Origin: Pseudomonadota bacterium
GTDB taxonomy: Bacteria > Pseudomonadota > Gammaproteobacteria > Steroidobacterales > JBCBZW01
Assembly: GCA_039193195.1 (NCBI GenBank)
Contig: JBCCWS010000035.1
Location: 1-59,836 of the forward strand
Length of the DNA: 59,836 nt
Direction of reading: 5' to 3'
Shown here one piece after another: positions 26,704-36,303 of the stretch. A program made the position numbers and the translations under genes. The notes under the pieces were generated by a model. The model was not told the DNA's origin and searched no databases. It worked only from the letters and a program-made list of their open reading frames with translations. How positions within the stretch are numbered: position 1 is the first letter of the stretch; every line of letters starts with the position of its first letter.

Positions 26704-27528
26704 CTACGGCAAGGCAGCCGCCTGCACTTCGATGGTGATGGTGACGCTGTGTGAGTAGCCATCAGTGCCAGGTACGGCGCTCTCCGTCCCAGTTCGTTCG
26801 GTGATGAGCAGGTAGCGACCTGCTGCGGCTGTGGTCAACTCGCAGGCGCCCTCGCCGTTGGTGACGCACTGAACTGCAGCTTCATCGTGGGCGGAGCCAT
26901 CCTCAGAGTACAAGAGCACTGCCTGTTGTGATACTGGCTCGCCGGAGGCGAGAACCGTAACGTCGAAGGCGGTCTTGGCGCGCAGTGCGGTGGGGTCGAC
27001 CGAAAACACGATCTCCAGGGGATCTCCGGTCGGGGCGAGCGCCATCGTGGATGGCGCCCCGAGCGTCACGTAGCTTGCGGCCTTGTTGAAGTAGACGGTC
27101 GAGCGGACGACCGCGGCCTGCGGGAAATCCTGACGTGTGCCCGGTTGCCAGGTCTGCTTGCCCTCGATGCTCAAGAGCGTCCATGGCATCGAGGCCTCTT
27201 CACCTTCAAGGCGGTAGGTACCCGGTGTCTCGAGCTCCACCTCGCCAACGGTGCGGGTCTTGCCAAGGAACAGCGCAGGCACCGATCGGCGCAGGCCGTC
27301 ACTGCCCACGAACCACCAGCGGTAGTAGCTGCTCGGGCCGGACCCTGGACGAAAGCGCCGGTCGCCAAAGGTGTGATCGAAGCTCACCCACGCTGGCGCC
27401 TCTGGCACCTGAAACACGTTTGGGACAAGCCACTGCTGATGGGCGCCTATCTCGGGGGCGTACACGCTCACCGCGGCGCCGATTGCGGCGATGGCATTGC
27501 TGCCTGCGGATGGTCTACGAGTTCTCAT
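26704..27528 (-). CDS. DUF4198 secreted protein
   Basis: 274 residues with a signal-like N-terminus and the family opening AHQQWLVPNVFQ with a following VSFDHTFGDRRF. A beta-sandwich body ends in SVTITIEVQAA. DUF4198 proteins (some named CbiK/NikK-like) are periplasmic, beta-rich and linked to metal or small-ligand handling; no binding residues can be assigned here beyond the N-terminal His of the mature protein. It stands alone between CIA30 and the GMC operon. Confidence 0.75.
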   Translation of the reverse strand: MRTRRPSAGSNAIAAIGAAVSVYAPEIGAHQQWLVPNVFQVPEAPAWVSFDHTFGDRRFRPGSGPSSYYRWWFVGSDGLRRSVPALFLGKTRTVGEVELETPGTYRLEGEEASMPWTLLSIEGKQTWQPGTRQDFPQAAVVRSTVYFNKAASYVTLGAPSTMALAPTGDPLEIVFSVDPTALRAKTAFDVTVLASGEPVSQQAVLLYSEDGSAHDEAAVQCVTNGEGACELTTAAAGRYLLITERTGTESAVPGTDGYSHSVTITIEVQAAALP

Positions 27529-27760
27529 ATTGAGTTACCTGGCTGCCTAAAGGGGCTAGCGACAAGCCGAGCGTCTCTGTGCCGAGACCCGTACCGGCGC
27601 GCGCTCGAGCATGCCATACGCATAGGCGAAGCGCCCAGAACCTGAAGCTCGCCACCCACGCTCGCCGAGGGCTGGTGCGTGAACCCTTCAACCGGCGAGG
27701 CGAGCTATGCGCGACGAGCTGTGATCGGCGCGGGCGCCTTTCGTCCCTACTCTGCGAGCG

Positions 27761-29494
27761 TCAGGTGAGCCGGCCTGCTTTCATCTCCCGGACGGCGTAG
27801 TCGACGGCTCTTACCGTGAGCGCCATCATGGTGAGGGAAGGGTTCTGCGTAGCGATCGAGCAGAACGTGGCGCCGTCGGTGCAAAACAGGTTGTCGATTC
27901 CGTGGGCCTGGTTCCAGCGGTTGAAGGCCGAGTGGGCGGGATCCTCGCCCATGCGAGCGGTGCCGGTCTCGTGCACGCCCGTGCCGAGGGGATTGCTGGC
28001 AATATGCGTCTTGACGTCCTCGTAGCCCGAGGCGCGCATCAGCGCCGCGCCGGTCCGCGTGGCATGCTCCATCATCGCGTGCTCGTTGCTGGACCAATCG
28101 CAGCTGATGTGAAGCTGTGGGACTCCCCACCTATCTTTACGTGTGCCGTGCAGGGTCACCTGGTTCTCCGGCCGCGGCAGCGTCTCCCCTTGGCTGTATA
28201 GCTGCATGCGCCAGGCGCCCGGTTGACCGAGGCGAGACTTGAAGGCCTCACCGAAGCCCGCCTCTTGCCCCCGCGCCTGCCATCCTTCGCGATAGCTCCC
28301 GCCCGTGAGTAGGTACCCGCGGGCGAAGCCTTGTGCGTAGCGCTTCGGCTCGTAGTGGATGTTCGGAAGCACGATGCCTGCGGGGCGGCGTCCGGCGTAG
28401 TACTCGTCTTCGTAGCCTGGAATGCGTGCGCTCATGGAGGCGTTGTAGTTGTGGTCCATCAGGTACCGACCGACCACGCCCGAGCGATTGGCCAGGCCTT
28501 GGGGGTAGTGGCGATCGGCAGAGTTGAGCAGGACTTGGGTGGAGCCGAGGGTGGAGGCGCAGAGGAAGACTAGGCGCCCGTGGTACTCGCGCTCGCTCAG
28601 CGTTTGCTCGTCGATCACGCGCACCCCTCGTACGCGTCGTCGGGCGTGGTCGTAGATCAGGCTGTGCACCACGCTGTGCGGGGCGATGCGCAAGCGCGAC
28701 GTGGCCAGCGCCGCGGGCAAGGTCGCACTCTGCGTGGAGAAGTAGGCGCCAAAGGAGCATCCGTGGCCGCACTCGTCGCGCGCCTGGCATGCCGTGCGAC
28801 CGAGCGCTAGCTGCGCTCGCGTGGGGCGGGTGAGGTTGGCTACGCGACTCATGATCACGCGCCGGTCGGGGAAGCGCGCCTCGATCCGACTTCTGAACGC
28901 GAGCTCCGGCTTGGTCATCTCAAAGGGCGGTTGGCAAACGCTGTCCGGCATCTGCTCCAGCCCGTCTGCGGCGCCGCTGATGCCGATGAAGCGCTCAACG
29001 TAAGCGTACCACGGCGCAATGTCCTGGTACGTAATTGGCCAGGCAGCTCCGTGCCCATCGTTTGCATTAGCTGAGAAATCGTGCGCGGACCAGCGATAGC
29101 ATTGACGCGCCCACATGAGGGATTTGCCACCGAGCTGATTGCCGCGAATCCACAGGAACTTCCTATCCGCTGGTGTGCTATAGGGCAATTCGCGATCGTT
29201 GCCGTAGAAGTGTCGGGTGGTGGCGGTGAAGGCATAGTTCTGGCTCTGGATGGCGTAGTCGCGATCGATGACCGCGCGCCTGACCTTGCCGCGCTCGTCC
29301 AGGGTCCACGGCGGCACGCCCTCGCCGGGGTAGTCGCGCCGGTGCTCGACTAGGCGGCCCCGCTCCACCAGCAGCGTGTTGAGGCCGCGCTCGCACAACT
29401 CCTTCGCTGCCCAACCGCCGGTGATGCCCGAGCCGATAACGATGGCGTCGAAGACCTCCTGGCTCTCGCCGACGACCGCGTCGCGCAGCTTCAT
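27761..29494 (-). CDS. GMC-family sugar oxidoreductase, large subunit
   Basis: 577 residues from the ATG at 29494, chosen because it overlaps the upstream stop by 4 bases (ATGA). The FAD-binding AIVIGSGITGGWAAKELCE is at the N-terminus, RGNQLGGKSLMWARQC is the second GMC signature, and the C-terminal HETGTARMG and a late FCSIATQNPSLTMMAL carry the catalytic region. With the subunit-3 protein encoded just upstream it resembles gluconate 2-dehydrogenase/fructose-dehydrogenase-type enzymes that oxidise sugars in the periplasm. A cytochrome subunit is not present nearby. In this operon oxidised cellobiose (cellobionate) is a likely product. Confidence 0.88.
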   Translation of the reverse strand: MKLRDAVVGESQEVFDAIVIGSGITGGWAAKELCERGLNTLLVERGRLVEHRRDYPGEGVPPWTLDERGKVRRAVIDRDYAIQSQNYAFTATTRHFYGNDRELPYSTPADRKFLWIRGNQLGGKSLMWARQCYRWSAHDFSANANDGHGAAWPITYQDIAPWYAYVERFIGISGAADGLEQMPDSVCQPPFEMTKPELAFRSRIEARFPDRRVIMSRVANLTRPTRAQLALGRTACQARDECGHGCSFGAYFSTQSATLPAALATSRLRIAPHSVVHSLIYDHARRRVRGVRVIDEQTLSEREYHGRLVFLCASTLGSTQVLLNSADRHYPQGLANRSGVVGRYLMDHNYNASMSARIPGYEDEYYAGRRPAGIVLPNIHYEPKRYAQGFARGYLLTGGSYREGWQARGQEAGFGEAFKSRLGQPGAWRMQLYSQGETLPRPENQVTLHGTRKDRWGVPQLHISCDWSSNEHAMMEHATRTGAALMRASGYEDVKTHIASNPLGTGVHETGTARMGEDPAHSAFNRWNQAHGIDNLFCTDGATFCSIATQNPSLTMMALTVRAVDYAVREMKAGRLT

Positions 29495-30075
29495 TTGAAC
29501 CACCCCTTGCCCATGGCAGCATAGGGCATGGAGCCCCGGTAGGTGCCGGGCAGGGGATCGTAGGCGAGGAGCTGGGTGGCCCCGGGTTCAGAGGTGCAGT
29601 AGGCGAACACGAGCAATGACTTCAGAAAGTGCCAGGCGTCGCGGTGCGTGGCGCCAAAGGGGGGATCGGCCCTTTCTAGGCGCTGTAGTAGCTCGAGCTG
29701 TGCGGCGGGAGATAGTTGGCGCAGGGAGTCTTCGCCATGGATTTCCTTGGCCGCCCCCCTTAGCTGCTGCAGTAGGCGGATCACTTGCTGCTGACGCACG
29801 CGCGGTTGGCATCGTGCCAGCAGGCGATCGACCACCCCATGGGCGTCGACGTCGGCGGCGCCCGGGGTGTCGGTGGTGGGGATCAGCTGAGCGGCGATGG
29901 CACCAAGATCCCCTAGCGTTTCGCCCTGCAGCAGCTCGCCGGCTGCGCTGGGTCCAGCGATGGATGCTGGCTGTGTCAGCGCCAAGGCAAGCGCGGCCTC
30001 GCTTCCGAGGGTCGTGAGTGACAGGCCGGCAGCGGCGCTCGCGGCCGCGAGAAGCGATCGTCGATCGGGGTTCAC
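29491..30075 (-). CDS. Gluconate 2-dehydrogenase subunit-3-like protein
   Basis: 194 residues. A twin-arginine-like start (MNPDRRSLLAAASAAAGLSL) suggests export by Tat, which would carry the flavoprotein partner across. The region GETLGDLGAIAAQLIPTTDTPGAADV is characteristic of the small subunit of these dehydrogenases, and the C-terminus GSMPYAAMGKGW is typical. It overlaps the GMC gene by 4 bases and the CBM9-like gene by 4 bases. Confidence 0.85.
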   Translation of the reverse strand: MNPDRRSLLAAASAAAGLSLTTLGSEAALALALTQPASIAGPSAAGELLQGETLGDLGAIAAQLIPTTDTPGAADVDAHGVVDRLLARCQPRVRQQQVIRLLQQLRGAAKEIHGEDSLRQLSPAAQLELLQRLERADPPFGATHRDAWHFLKSLLVFAYCTSEPGATQLLAYDPLPGTYRGSMPYAAMGKGWFK

Positions 30076-30863
30076 GGCAGCCTCACGTCGGAGGAAGACG
30101 CGGGCGTGTGCCGCAGGGTGATGCGGCCGAAGACATCCGCATCGATATAGGCGCGGTTGCGATCACCGTTTACCGGCTCGATCTCGACGTCGCCCATGAA
30201 GTGCTGGCGGCCGCTCGCGTCATCCGCGTCGCAGTAGGCCACCGAGAAGCCGATCTCTTTGCCAGCCGTCAGCGTGGCGGGCGACAGCGCGTCAGGCGCG
30301 TCGGGTGTGTATCGGTGCAGGCGCAGCTGCACTTCCCAATAGAGGCGGTAGGGGGCGGCGTGGCTTCGCTGCCAGCGCGCGGTGAGGTGCGAGGGGAGGG
30401 AGACGACCACCGGCTCGCCGCGCTGGCGCTCTCGTTGGGTGCGGAAGGGGCCGATGTCCACGACCTGGTTGTCGAGGCCGATGTGGTAGGCAAATGCGCT
30501 GTGGTCGAACTGGTGGATGCCTCCGCTCGCGTCTTCGTCGACGAAGATCTCGAGCGTGTCGTCGTTCCAGTAGCTCTCGAAGGGGCTGGGATGGGCGTCG
30601 ATGAGAACGTCGTCGGTGACTTCCGCTAGCAGGTAGAGATAATCAGCATCCCACACGAGTCGATAGCGGGCATTGAAGTCCTCGGGCTCGGGGACCGTGC
30701 CGAGGATGCTGAAGTCGAGCTCGTACCACGGGGTTGAGGCCCAGGCCTCGTCGTTGGGAACGCCATCGATGACTGGCGGCGTGTCCGCAAACGTCGCGAA
30801 GCGTTCAGCGAAGGCGGGTGTGGCGACGCTCAAGGCTGCCACCAGGCAGGCGAACTTCATCAT
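30072..30863 (-). CDS. Secreted CBM9-like sugar-binding protein
   Basis: 263 residues with a signal peptide (MMKFACLVAALSVATPAFA). The beginning VIDGVPNDEAWASTPWYELDF and RLVWDADYLYLLAEVTDDVL match the CBM9-like/DOMON-type family that binds ends of beta-glucans. It overlaps the gluconokinase gene by 4 bases. It probably holds cello-oligosaccharides or oxidised derivatives in the periplasm for the GMC enzyme. Confidence 0.8.
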   Translation of the reverse strand: MMKFACLVAALSVATPAFAERFATFADTPPVIDGVPNDEAWASTPWYELDFSILGTVPEPEDFNARYRLVWDADYLYLLAEVTDDVLIDAHPSPFESYWNDDTLEIFVDEDASGGIHQFDHSAFAYHIGLDNQVVDIGPFRTQRERQRGEPVVVSLPSHLTARWQRSHAAPYRLYWEVQLRLHRYTPDAPDALSPATLTAGKEIGFSVAYCDADDASGRQHFMGDVEIEPVNGDRNRAYIDADVFGRITLRHTPASSSDVRLP

Positions 30864-31390
30864 GTCGGGTCACCTTGCGTCAGGTGCTGGAGGGCGTGCA
30901 GGCTGGCCGCGGCCTGCGAGTCGGTGGACAGGGCAGGATCGATCGGAATCACATCTGGTTCATCGTCCGTGCCTTGAAAGGCCTGAAACTGGCTGCGCAG
31001 CAGGGTCGAGGCCATGAAGTGGCCGCGACGTTTGTGCAGGCGAGCGCGCAGCACTTCGAAGCTGCCGTCGAGCAGGATGAACGCGCTTGAGAGGCCTTGC
31101 GTACGCAGCGCTGCGCGATGGTGCCGGCGCAGCCCGCTGTGCGCGAGCACGAGGGACTCACGCGCCTGCGCGGCGGCACTCAGGCGCTCGCAGACGGCGT
31201 GCATCCAGGGTGCGCGGTCCGCGTCGGTCAAAGGGATCCCGGCCGCCATCTTGCGCCGGTTGTCCGCGGGATGCAGATCGTCGGCATCCACTACGGGGCG
31301 GTTCAAACGTTTGCCTAGGGCGTTGGCGAGCGTCGTCTTGCCGGCCCCACTCACGCCGATGACGACGATTAGCTGTGGTAACTCACCCAT
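30860..31390 (-). CDS. gntK: Gluconokinase
   Basis: 176 residues, the usual length. Walker A is GVSGAGKTT (12-20), and VVDADDLHPADNRRKMAAGI with PLTDADRAPWM is the gluconokinase signature, including the gluconate-binding Asp residues. It phosphorylates gluconate to 6-phosphogluconate, which enters the Entner-Doudoroff or pentose-phosphate pathway. It follows the GH94 gene with an 8-base overlap, so gluconate is probably a product of that phosphorylase. Confidence 0.93.
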   Translation of the reverse strand: MGELPQLIVVIGVSGAGKTTLANALGKRLNRPVVDADDLHPADNRRKMAAGIPLTDADRAPWMHAVCERLSAAAQARESLVLAHSGLRRHHRAALRTQGLSSAFILLDGSFEVLRARLHKRRGHFMASTLLRSQFQAFQGTDDEPDVIPIDPALSTDSQAAASLHALQHLTQGDPT

Positions 31391-33728
31391 GGGCAGGTGG
31401 CAGCTTGACCTGTACCTGGTGGCGGTGCCCGGGGCGCACGCGAAGCAAGCTCTCGCTCGGCAGGATGCCTTCCTCGGTAATGATCTCGGGATGGGTGACC
31501 TCGTCGTGACGTTGGTAGTGAACGATCACGGTGGCGCCGCGGAAGGGCCGCTCGATGCGCGCTTGTTGCCACGTCTTGGGAAGCGAGGGCGCGATACGCA
31601 GGCCGCCCGCACAGCCGCGCAGGCCGAATAGATCTTCGATGAGGATGCGGTAGAGCCAGCTTGCGGCGCCCGTGTGAAAGAGCTGACTCGAGCGACCCGC
31701 CGTGCGCGGGTGTTGCTCGACCGCGCCGCGGTAGTAGTTGGGGACGAACACGGGCAGCTGTTGGCGCTGGCTGGCGTCGCCGGTGCTAGGCAGCATCTTC
31801 AGCAGCTCGCCGTAGGCAAGATCGCTCCGGCCGATCCTGAACAACGCTCGAATGAAGAAGGCCGCCGCATGGTTGTAGATGCTTCCGTTCTCCGCCGTGC
31901 CTGGGTGCTTCTGCGTGACTCGGCCGATGTCCTCGTGCATCCGTGTGTAGGCAGGTGCGAGCATCATCATGCCGAACGGCGTGGAGAGCTCACGGCGCGT
32001 GGCCTCGATGATCTGTGCAGCTTGGCTCGCCGTGGCAATGTCGGCGAGGATTGCCCAGCTCTGGGCGTTGAGAAAAATGCGACCTTCCTCGTCTTGCGCG
32101 GTGCCGAAGGTGCGGCCCTGGTCGGTGATACCTCGGGCGAACCACTCACCGTCCCAGAGGTACTTCTGCACCGCCCTGGCCGTGCGGTCTGCGTGGTTGC
32201 GTAGGGATCTGGCGAGCGCATCATCGCCCTGCTCAACGGCGACCTGACCCCATTCGCGTAACGCCGCAACGGTAGCCATCGAAAGCCAGCCGGACACGCC
32301 TATCCCACGCGGGCCGACCATGTTCATCGGATCACACCAGTCCCCCTGGGCGATCAGGCTGAGGTCTCGATGGTCGCAATTGTCGACCAGCCACCGCATG
32401 GCCATAGTGACGCGATCGAACACGGTCGCCGATCTGCCGCTGCTATCTTCGATCGACGTGCTGAGCAACTCCGTGTCGCCACTCTCGTCCAAGTAGGCAC
32501 GCAGGGTGAATGGCAGCCAGACGCAGTAGTCTGTATGTGGCACACGGTTGATGTACTTCAGCTCAGCGTTGCGGCTCATCGTGATGCCCGCGGGTAGGTT
32601 GCCGTCCGCAAGTTGCTGGGACAGGGTACGCTTGATCGCCTCCGCCGCCTGGCGTGGCGCGAGGAAACTCATACCCATCGCGTCCTGTAGGTAGTTGCGA
32701 GTCTGCGGGTCTGTGGTGAAGCGGTGCATCTCACCGTGGTAGCGCACCTGGCGGGCGAGCCAGTGATTGACGAAGTTGTCGAGCTCGCCGTGTGGGGTAT
32801 CGAGGCGCACGCCACGTTGCGCGGTGGCCGGAGCGGTCGGCGAGGGTGGGCGCGCTCGCCCCAAATGGCGTTGGCCGAGGGTTCGCGCCTCGGCCGCATC
32901 GGCCACCGGGCCGAAAAGAAAGCGCAGTGTCAGTGTCTCCCCTGGCGCCAGCGTACGTTGATACTGTAAGACGGCGATCGGCGATTCGTACACGGCATCG
33001 CCGTTGACCAGGCGGTCCGCCTGGACCCCGTCGGGAGCCCCGATGCCGCCCTCACCCTCGAAGGCCTCGCGCGAGGCCTCCCAGGCATCGGGGGCGGTGT
33101 CGTGCAGCAAGACCGTCATGTCTTTGAGCTGGCGGATTCGAGCGTAGTCTTCGAGCTGCTGGTACGGGGTTACCGACCGCGCGAGGATGCCGCCTAAGGC
33201 CCGGTCGTAGGCAGCCGCTTGGCTCATCCAGCTCATGTAACCGATCGAGAACATTGGGTAGAGCTGGATCCGGCGTACGCGAGGGCCTGCGTTACGCACG
33301 TCGAGTTGCCATAGCTCCACGGCGTCTTGTGGTGGGAGGCGTACGCGCCACTGCGTGATGAGGCCACGCTCACGGTTTTCCCACCAGGCCTCCGAGTCAC
33401 TGGCCGAGAAGCAGAACGACTCTGTCGGTCGGCGTACGGGTTCGTGAGGGATGGAATACAGCCCGCGATCCAGCTCATCCTTGATGTAGACGAAGCGGCC
33501 CGGATGGTGCGCGTAGTAGGGCAGCTCCGGCTGCATGAAGGTCCTCGCCTCCAGCGCCGGCCCGTGGGAGTACTTGCTAGGCTCCGGCTGGGCGTGCTGC
33601 GCTGTCACGAACCCGCGGCAGTTGAGCTGCAGGATCAGCTGGCGATTCCACAGGAAGGTCGTCGCCCGCGGCATGGCGCTGGGCGAGTGCAGGCTGACTC
33701 GCCCCGTGATCGGGTCATGCGTGATCAA
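31383..33728 (-). CDS. GH94 phosphorylase, likely cellobionate phosphorylase
   Basis: About 781 residues; I chose the TTG at 33728 because the family-like sequence begins just after it, but the start is uncertain. The catalytic acid lies in DPQTRNYLQDAMGMS (Asp near residue 350), as in GH94 cellobiose-type phosphorylases, and a C-terminal block TAENGSIYNHAAAFFIRALF matches the alpha/alpha-barrel. Length and the gluconokinase next door favour cellobionic acid phosphorylase, which gives glucose-1-phosphate plus gluconate, over cellobiose phosphorylase. The specificity is an inference from context. The gene overlaps the preceding symporter end by about 14 bases. Confidence 0.85.
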   Translation of the reverse strand: MITHDPITGRVSLHSPSAMPRATTFLWNRQLILQLNCRGFVTAQHAQPEPSKYSHGPALEARTFMQPELPYYAHHPGRFVYIKDELDRGLYSIPHEPVRRPTESFCFSASDSEAWWENRERGLITQWRVRLPPQDAVELWQLDVRNAGPRVRRIQLYPMFSIGYMSWMSQAAAYDRALGGILARSVTPYQQLEDYARIRQLKDMTVLLHDTAPDAWEASREAFEGEGGIGAPDGVQADRLVNGDAVYESPIAVLQYQRTLAPGETLTLRFLFGPVADAAEARTLGQRHLGRARPPSPTAPATAQRGVRLDTPHGELDNFVNHWLARQVRYHGEMHRFTTDPQTRNYLQDAMGMSFLAPRQAAEAIKRTLSQQLADGNLPAGITMSRNAELKYINRVPHTDYCVWLPFTLRAYLDESGDTELLSTSIEDSSGRSATVFDRVTMAMRWLVDNCDHRDLSLIAQGDWCDPMNMVGPRGIGVSGWLSMATVAALREWGQVAVEQGDDALARSLRNHADRTARAVQKYLWDGEWFARGITDQGRTFGTAQDEEGRIFLNAQSWAILADIATASQAAQIIEATRRELSTPFGMMMLAPAYTRMHEDIGRVTQKHPGTAENGSIYNHAAAFFIRALFRIGRSDLAYGELLKMLPSTGDASQRQQLPVFVPNYYRGAVEQHPRTAGRSSQLFHTGAASWLYRILIEDLFGLRGCAGGLRIAPSLPKTWQQARIERPFRGATVIVHYQRHDEVTHPEIITEEGILPSESLLRVRPGHRHQVQVKLPPAHG

Positions 33729-35094
33729 GCTGAGCGTCTCGCTGTTCGAGGTCGCCCTGGATCTGGGCAAGTGTCGCGCCGCTAAGACCGTAGCAGGCCG
33801 TCACCGCCACGGCCACCAGGGCGAACAGTCCTGGGATGGCGGTCTGCAGGAGGGCGATGCCCGCGCGTGATGCGTCGTCTTGGGCTGTGTTGGCGGCGTA
33901 GCCGATGGCGGCGAGCATCCAAAGCATGCCGGCGGAACCTAGCGATCCTCCTAACTTTTGGGCAAAGGTGGCGGCGGAGAAGGTCATCGCTGTGGCGCGC
34001 CGGCCCTTCTTCCATTCGTTGTAGTCGGCGGTGTCCGCGTACATGGACCAGGTGAGCGGCGACTTCGGTCCCAGGGCCAGACTTATTGCGATGTTGAAGG
34101 AAAACACCAGCCACAGCATGTCAGGCGGTACGAAGTAGAAGGCGATCGAGAGCGCGCCGACCAACAGCATGAGCCCCATGAGGAGCTTTGCCTTGTCTAC
34201 GTAGCGAGCCATGACCGGGGCCGCCAGCGCGCCGCAGGCGTAGGCGATCATCTGCCACAGGAGGTAGTCGGGGAGTAGGTCCGGGCGCTCTAGGTAGTAG
34301 TGGAAATAGTAGTAAGCCGAGCCCCCACGCATCGTGATCGTCATCATGATGATCATGGCGAGGGCGAAGAGGATCAGCCACGGGCCGTTGTCCAGCAGGT
34401 CGAGAACGTCTTGCCGCGCACTGGCGTGCTGTGCTGTGGGCGGGGTGATGCGCTCACGGGTGCTGAGAAATGTGAGGGCGAAGATCACCGCCGCTACCGT
34501 GCCGTAGAGCATCATCGTGCGCTGCCAGCCGAGTGTCGCATCGCCCGCGCCAAGGGTGTCCACTAGTGGCAGAGTGTACTTGTTCACTAGGGCCCCGCCC
34601 GTAAAGGCGAAGAGAAAGCGCACGCTGAGAAGCGTGGTGCGCTCTTCGCTGCGCGCGGTCATCACGCCGGAGAGGGCCGAGTACGGTGTGCTCAGCACCG
34701 TGTAGGTCAGCATCATCACCGTGTAGGTGGCGTAGGCCCAGAGCAGTTTGCCGGTGTCGTCGAGGGCGGGGGTGGTGAAGGTGAGCACCGCGGCGCCCGC
34801 CATGGGGATGGCAGCGAACAGGAGGTAGGGGCGGAACTTGCCCCAACGCGAGCGCGTGCGGTCGGCGATCGCGCCCATGAGGGGATCGGTGAATGCGTCG
34901 ACGATGCGGGTGACGAACAGCATGGTGCCCGCTGCGGCGGCGCTGATGCCGAACACGTCGGTGTAGAACGCAGCGAGGAACGAGGCGATCGTGGTCCAGT
35001 AGAGGTTGAAGCCGAGATCGCCAAGGCCGTAGCCGAGCTTCTCGCGCCAGGGGAGGGTCACCTGGCGCGAGGGGGCGCCGGCCGCGGTGCTCAC
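33715..35094 (-). CDS. GPH-family sugar symporter
   Basis: 459 residues, 12 membrane helices. The opening GYGLGDLGFNLYWTTIASFL with AFYTDVFGISAAAAGTM is that of glycoside-pentoside-hexuronide cation symporters, and the loop DPLMGAIADRTRSRWGKFRPY is the family signature. It probably imports cellobiose or cellobionate for the GH94 enzyme encoded directly downstream. The end overlaps the GH94 start and the start overlaps the LacI stop by 4 bases. Confidence 0.9.
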   Translation of the reverse strand: MSTAAGAPSRQVTLPWREKLGYGLGDLGFNLYWTTIASFLAAFYTDVFGISAAAAGTMLFVTRIVDAFTDPLMGAIADRTRSRWGKFRPYLLFAAIPMAGAAVLTFTTPALDDTGKLLWAYATYTVMMLTYTVLSTPYSALSGVMTARSEERTTLLSVRFLFAFTGGALVNKYTLPLVDTLGAGDATLGWQRTMMLYGTVAAVIFALTFLSTRERITPPTAQHASARQDVLDLLDNGPWLILFALAMIIMMTITMRGGSAYYYFHYYLERPDLLPDYLLWQMIAYACGALAAPVMARYVDKAKLLMGLMLLVGALSIAFYFVPPDMLWLVFSFNIAISLALGPKSPLTWSMYADTADYNEWKKGRRATAMTFSAATFAQKLGGSLGSAGMLWMLAAIGYAANTAQDDASRAGIALLQTAIPGLFALVAVAVTACYGLSGATLAQIQGDLEQRDAQLDHA

Positions 35095-36161
35095 GGCTGC
35101 GGTCCGTCCTCGGCGGGGGCGGGTCCCGTGGACTCGCGCACGACGATTTGCGAGTCCATCGTGCGCTGAAAGTCTTCTGGCTCGCCGCCTCGCAGGCGTC
35201 GGATCAACAGCTCCCCGGCCAGGCAGGCCATCTCTTGCAGCGGCTGGCGCACGGTGGTCAGCGAGGGATAGAGCTGACTTGCGAGGGGGATGTCATCGAA
35301 GCCTGCCAGGGAGATGTCGTTCGGGATCGACAGCCCCGCTTCATGGGCGGCGCGCATCACGCCCGACGCCATGTGGTCGTTGGCACAGAAGATAGCCGTG
35401 GGCCGGCGCTTGCGGCCGAGTAGCTTGCGACCGCACTCGAGCCCCGACGCCGCCGTGTTGTCACCGCGTAGCACGAGGCGCGAGTCGACGCGTAGGTCGC
35501 AGTTGCGCAGCCCGTCTAGGAAGCCGTCGTAGCGGCTCGCCATCGCCAGATGGTCTGGGTGAGCCTGCACGAAGGCGATGCGTTCATGGCCGAGGTCCGC
35601 CAGGTGCTTGATCACGCCGGCACTCACTTCCCGATCGTTGGTGCCGACGGTCCAACCGGACGCCGTAGGCGAGGCCGGGGAGATGACGACGTTAGGAGCG
35701 TCGATCTCGTCCATCAACCCCATCACAGCGGGCAGGTCGGAGATGGGCGGGATCAACAGCAGGCCATCGACGCGAGGCGACTCGATCAGATAGCGCAGCT
35801 CGCCCATCAGGGCCGGGTCCGTGTAAGCACAGGGATGGATCAGCAAATCGTAGTGTTCGCTGCGGCAGGCCTTGAGCGCGCCGTTTTGGATGCTCGTGAT
35901 GTAGCTGGAGTTGGCGTTGTAGATCAGGCCGAGGAGGTAGGTCTTGCGACCGGCCAGCATGCGGCCCGGGGAGTTGGGCCGATACTGTAGCAAGGTCATC
36001 GCCTCGCGGATGCGGTCCCGCGTTTCCGTACGCACGGTGGTTTCGCCGTTGAGCACACGCGAGACGGTCTTCGTCGACACTCCGGCGAGTGAAGCGACAT
36101 CGGTAATCGTCGCCTTACGAGGGCGCTTACGTTCACCGTTTTGACGACCTTCCACGTCCAT
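35091..36161 (-). CDS. LacI-family transcriptional regulator
   Basis: 356 residues. The DNA-binding helix-turn-helix ITDVASLAGVSTKTVSRVLNG is at 19-39, followed by the hinge and a periplasmic-binding-protein-like core (LAGFDDIPLASQLYPSLTTVRQP). First gene of the seven-gene cluster, so it probably controls its own operon, responding to an intracellular sugar such as cellobionate or gluconate. The effector is not known. Confidence 0.92.
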   Translation of the reverse strand: MDVEGRQNGERKRPRKATITDVASLAGVSTKTVSRVLNGETTVRTETRDRIREAMTLLQYRPNSPGRMLAGRKTYLLGLIYNANSSYITSIQNGALKACRSEHYDLLIHPCAYTDPALMGELRYLIESPRVDGLLLIPPISDLPAVMGLMDEIDAPNVVISPASPTASGWTVGTNDREVSAGVIKHLADLGHERIAFVQAHPDHLAMASRYDGFLDGLRNCDLRVDSRLVLRGDNTAASGLECGRKLLGRKRRPTAIFCANDHMASGVMRAAHEAGLSIPNDISLAGFDDIPLASQLYPSLTTVRQPLQEMACLAGELLIRRLRGGEPEDFQRTMDSQIVVRESTGPAPAEDGPQP

Positions 36162-36246
36162 CTCCGATCAAAAAATGACAGCGCACGACACTATGCCAGA
36201 GTCCCCTAGCCTCCGCGAGAAGGCAGCGCCTGAGGGATCGGCGTCG

Positions 36247-36264
36247 ACTCGCCAATCGGCGAGT
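36247..36264. terminator. Short hairpin between the SSS and LacI genes
   Basis: A perfect 7-bp inverted repeat (ACTCGCC/GGCGAGT) with a 4-base loop, in the 142-base gap between the LacI start and the symporter end. It could be a LacI-type operator or a terminator of the symporter transcript; there is no T-run. Confidence 0.4.
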
Positions 36265-36303
36265 TGCGAGCGCTGTGGCGATCGCGCTTGTGAGCGCATC
36301 GCC

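Noticed and set aside
26567-26758. Small CxxC protein in the CIA30-DUF4198 gap
   Set aside because: Overlaps the DUF4198 gene on the other strand and lacks a convincing start.
36247-36264. Hairpin as a strong terminator
   Set aside because: No T-run and only a 7-bp stem, so kept as a weak candidate only.
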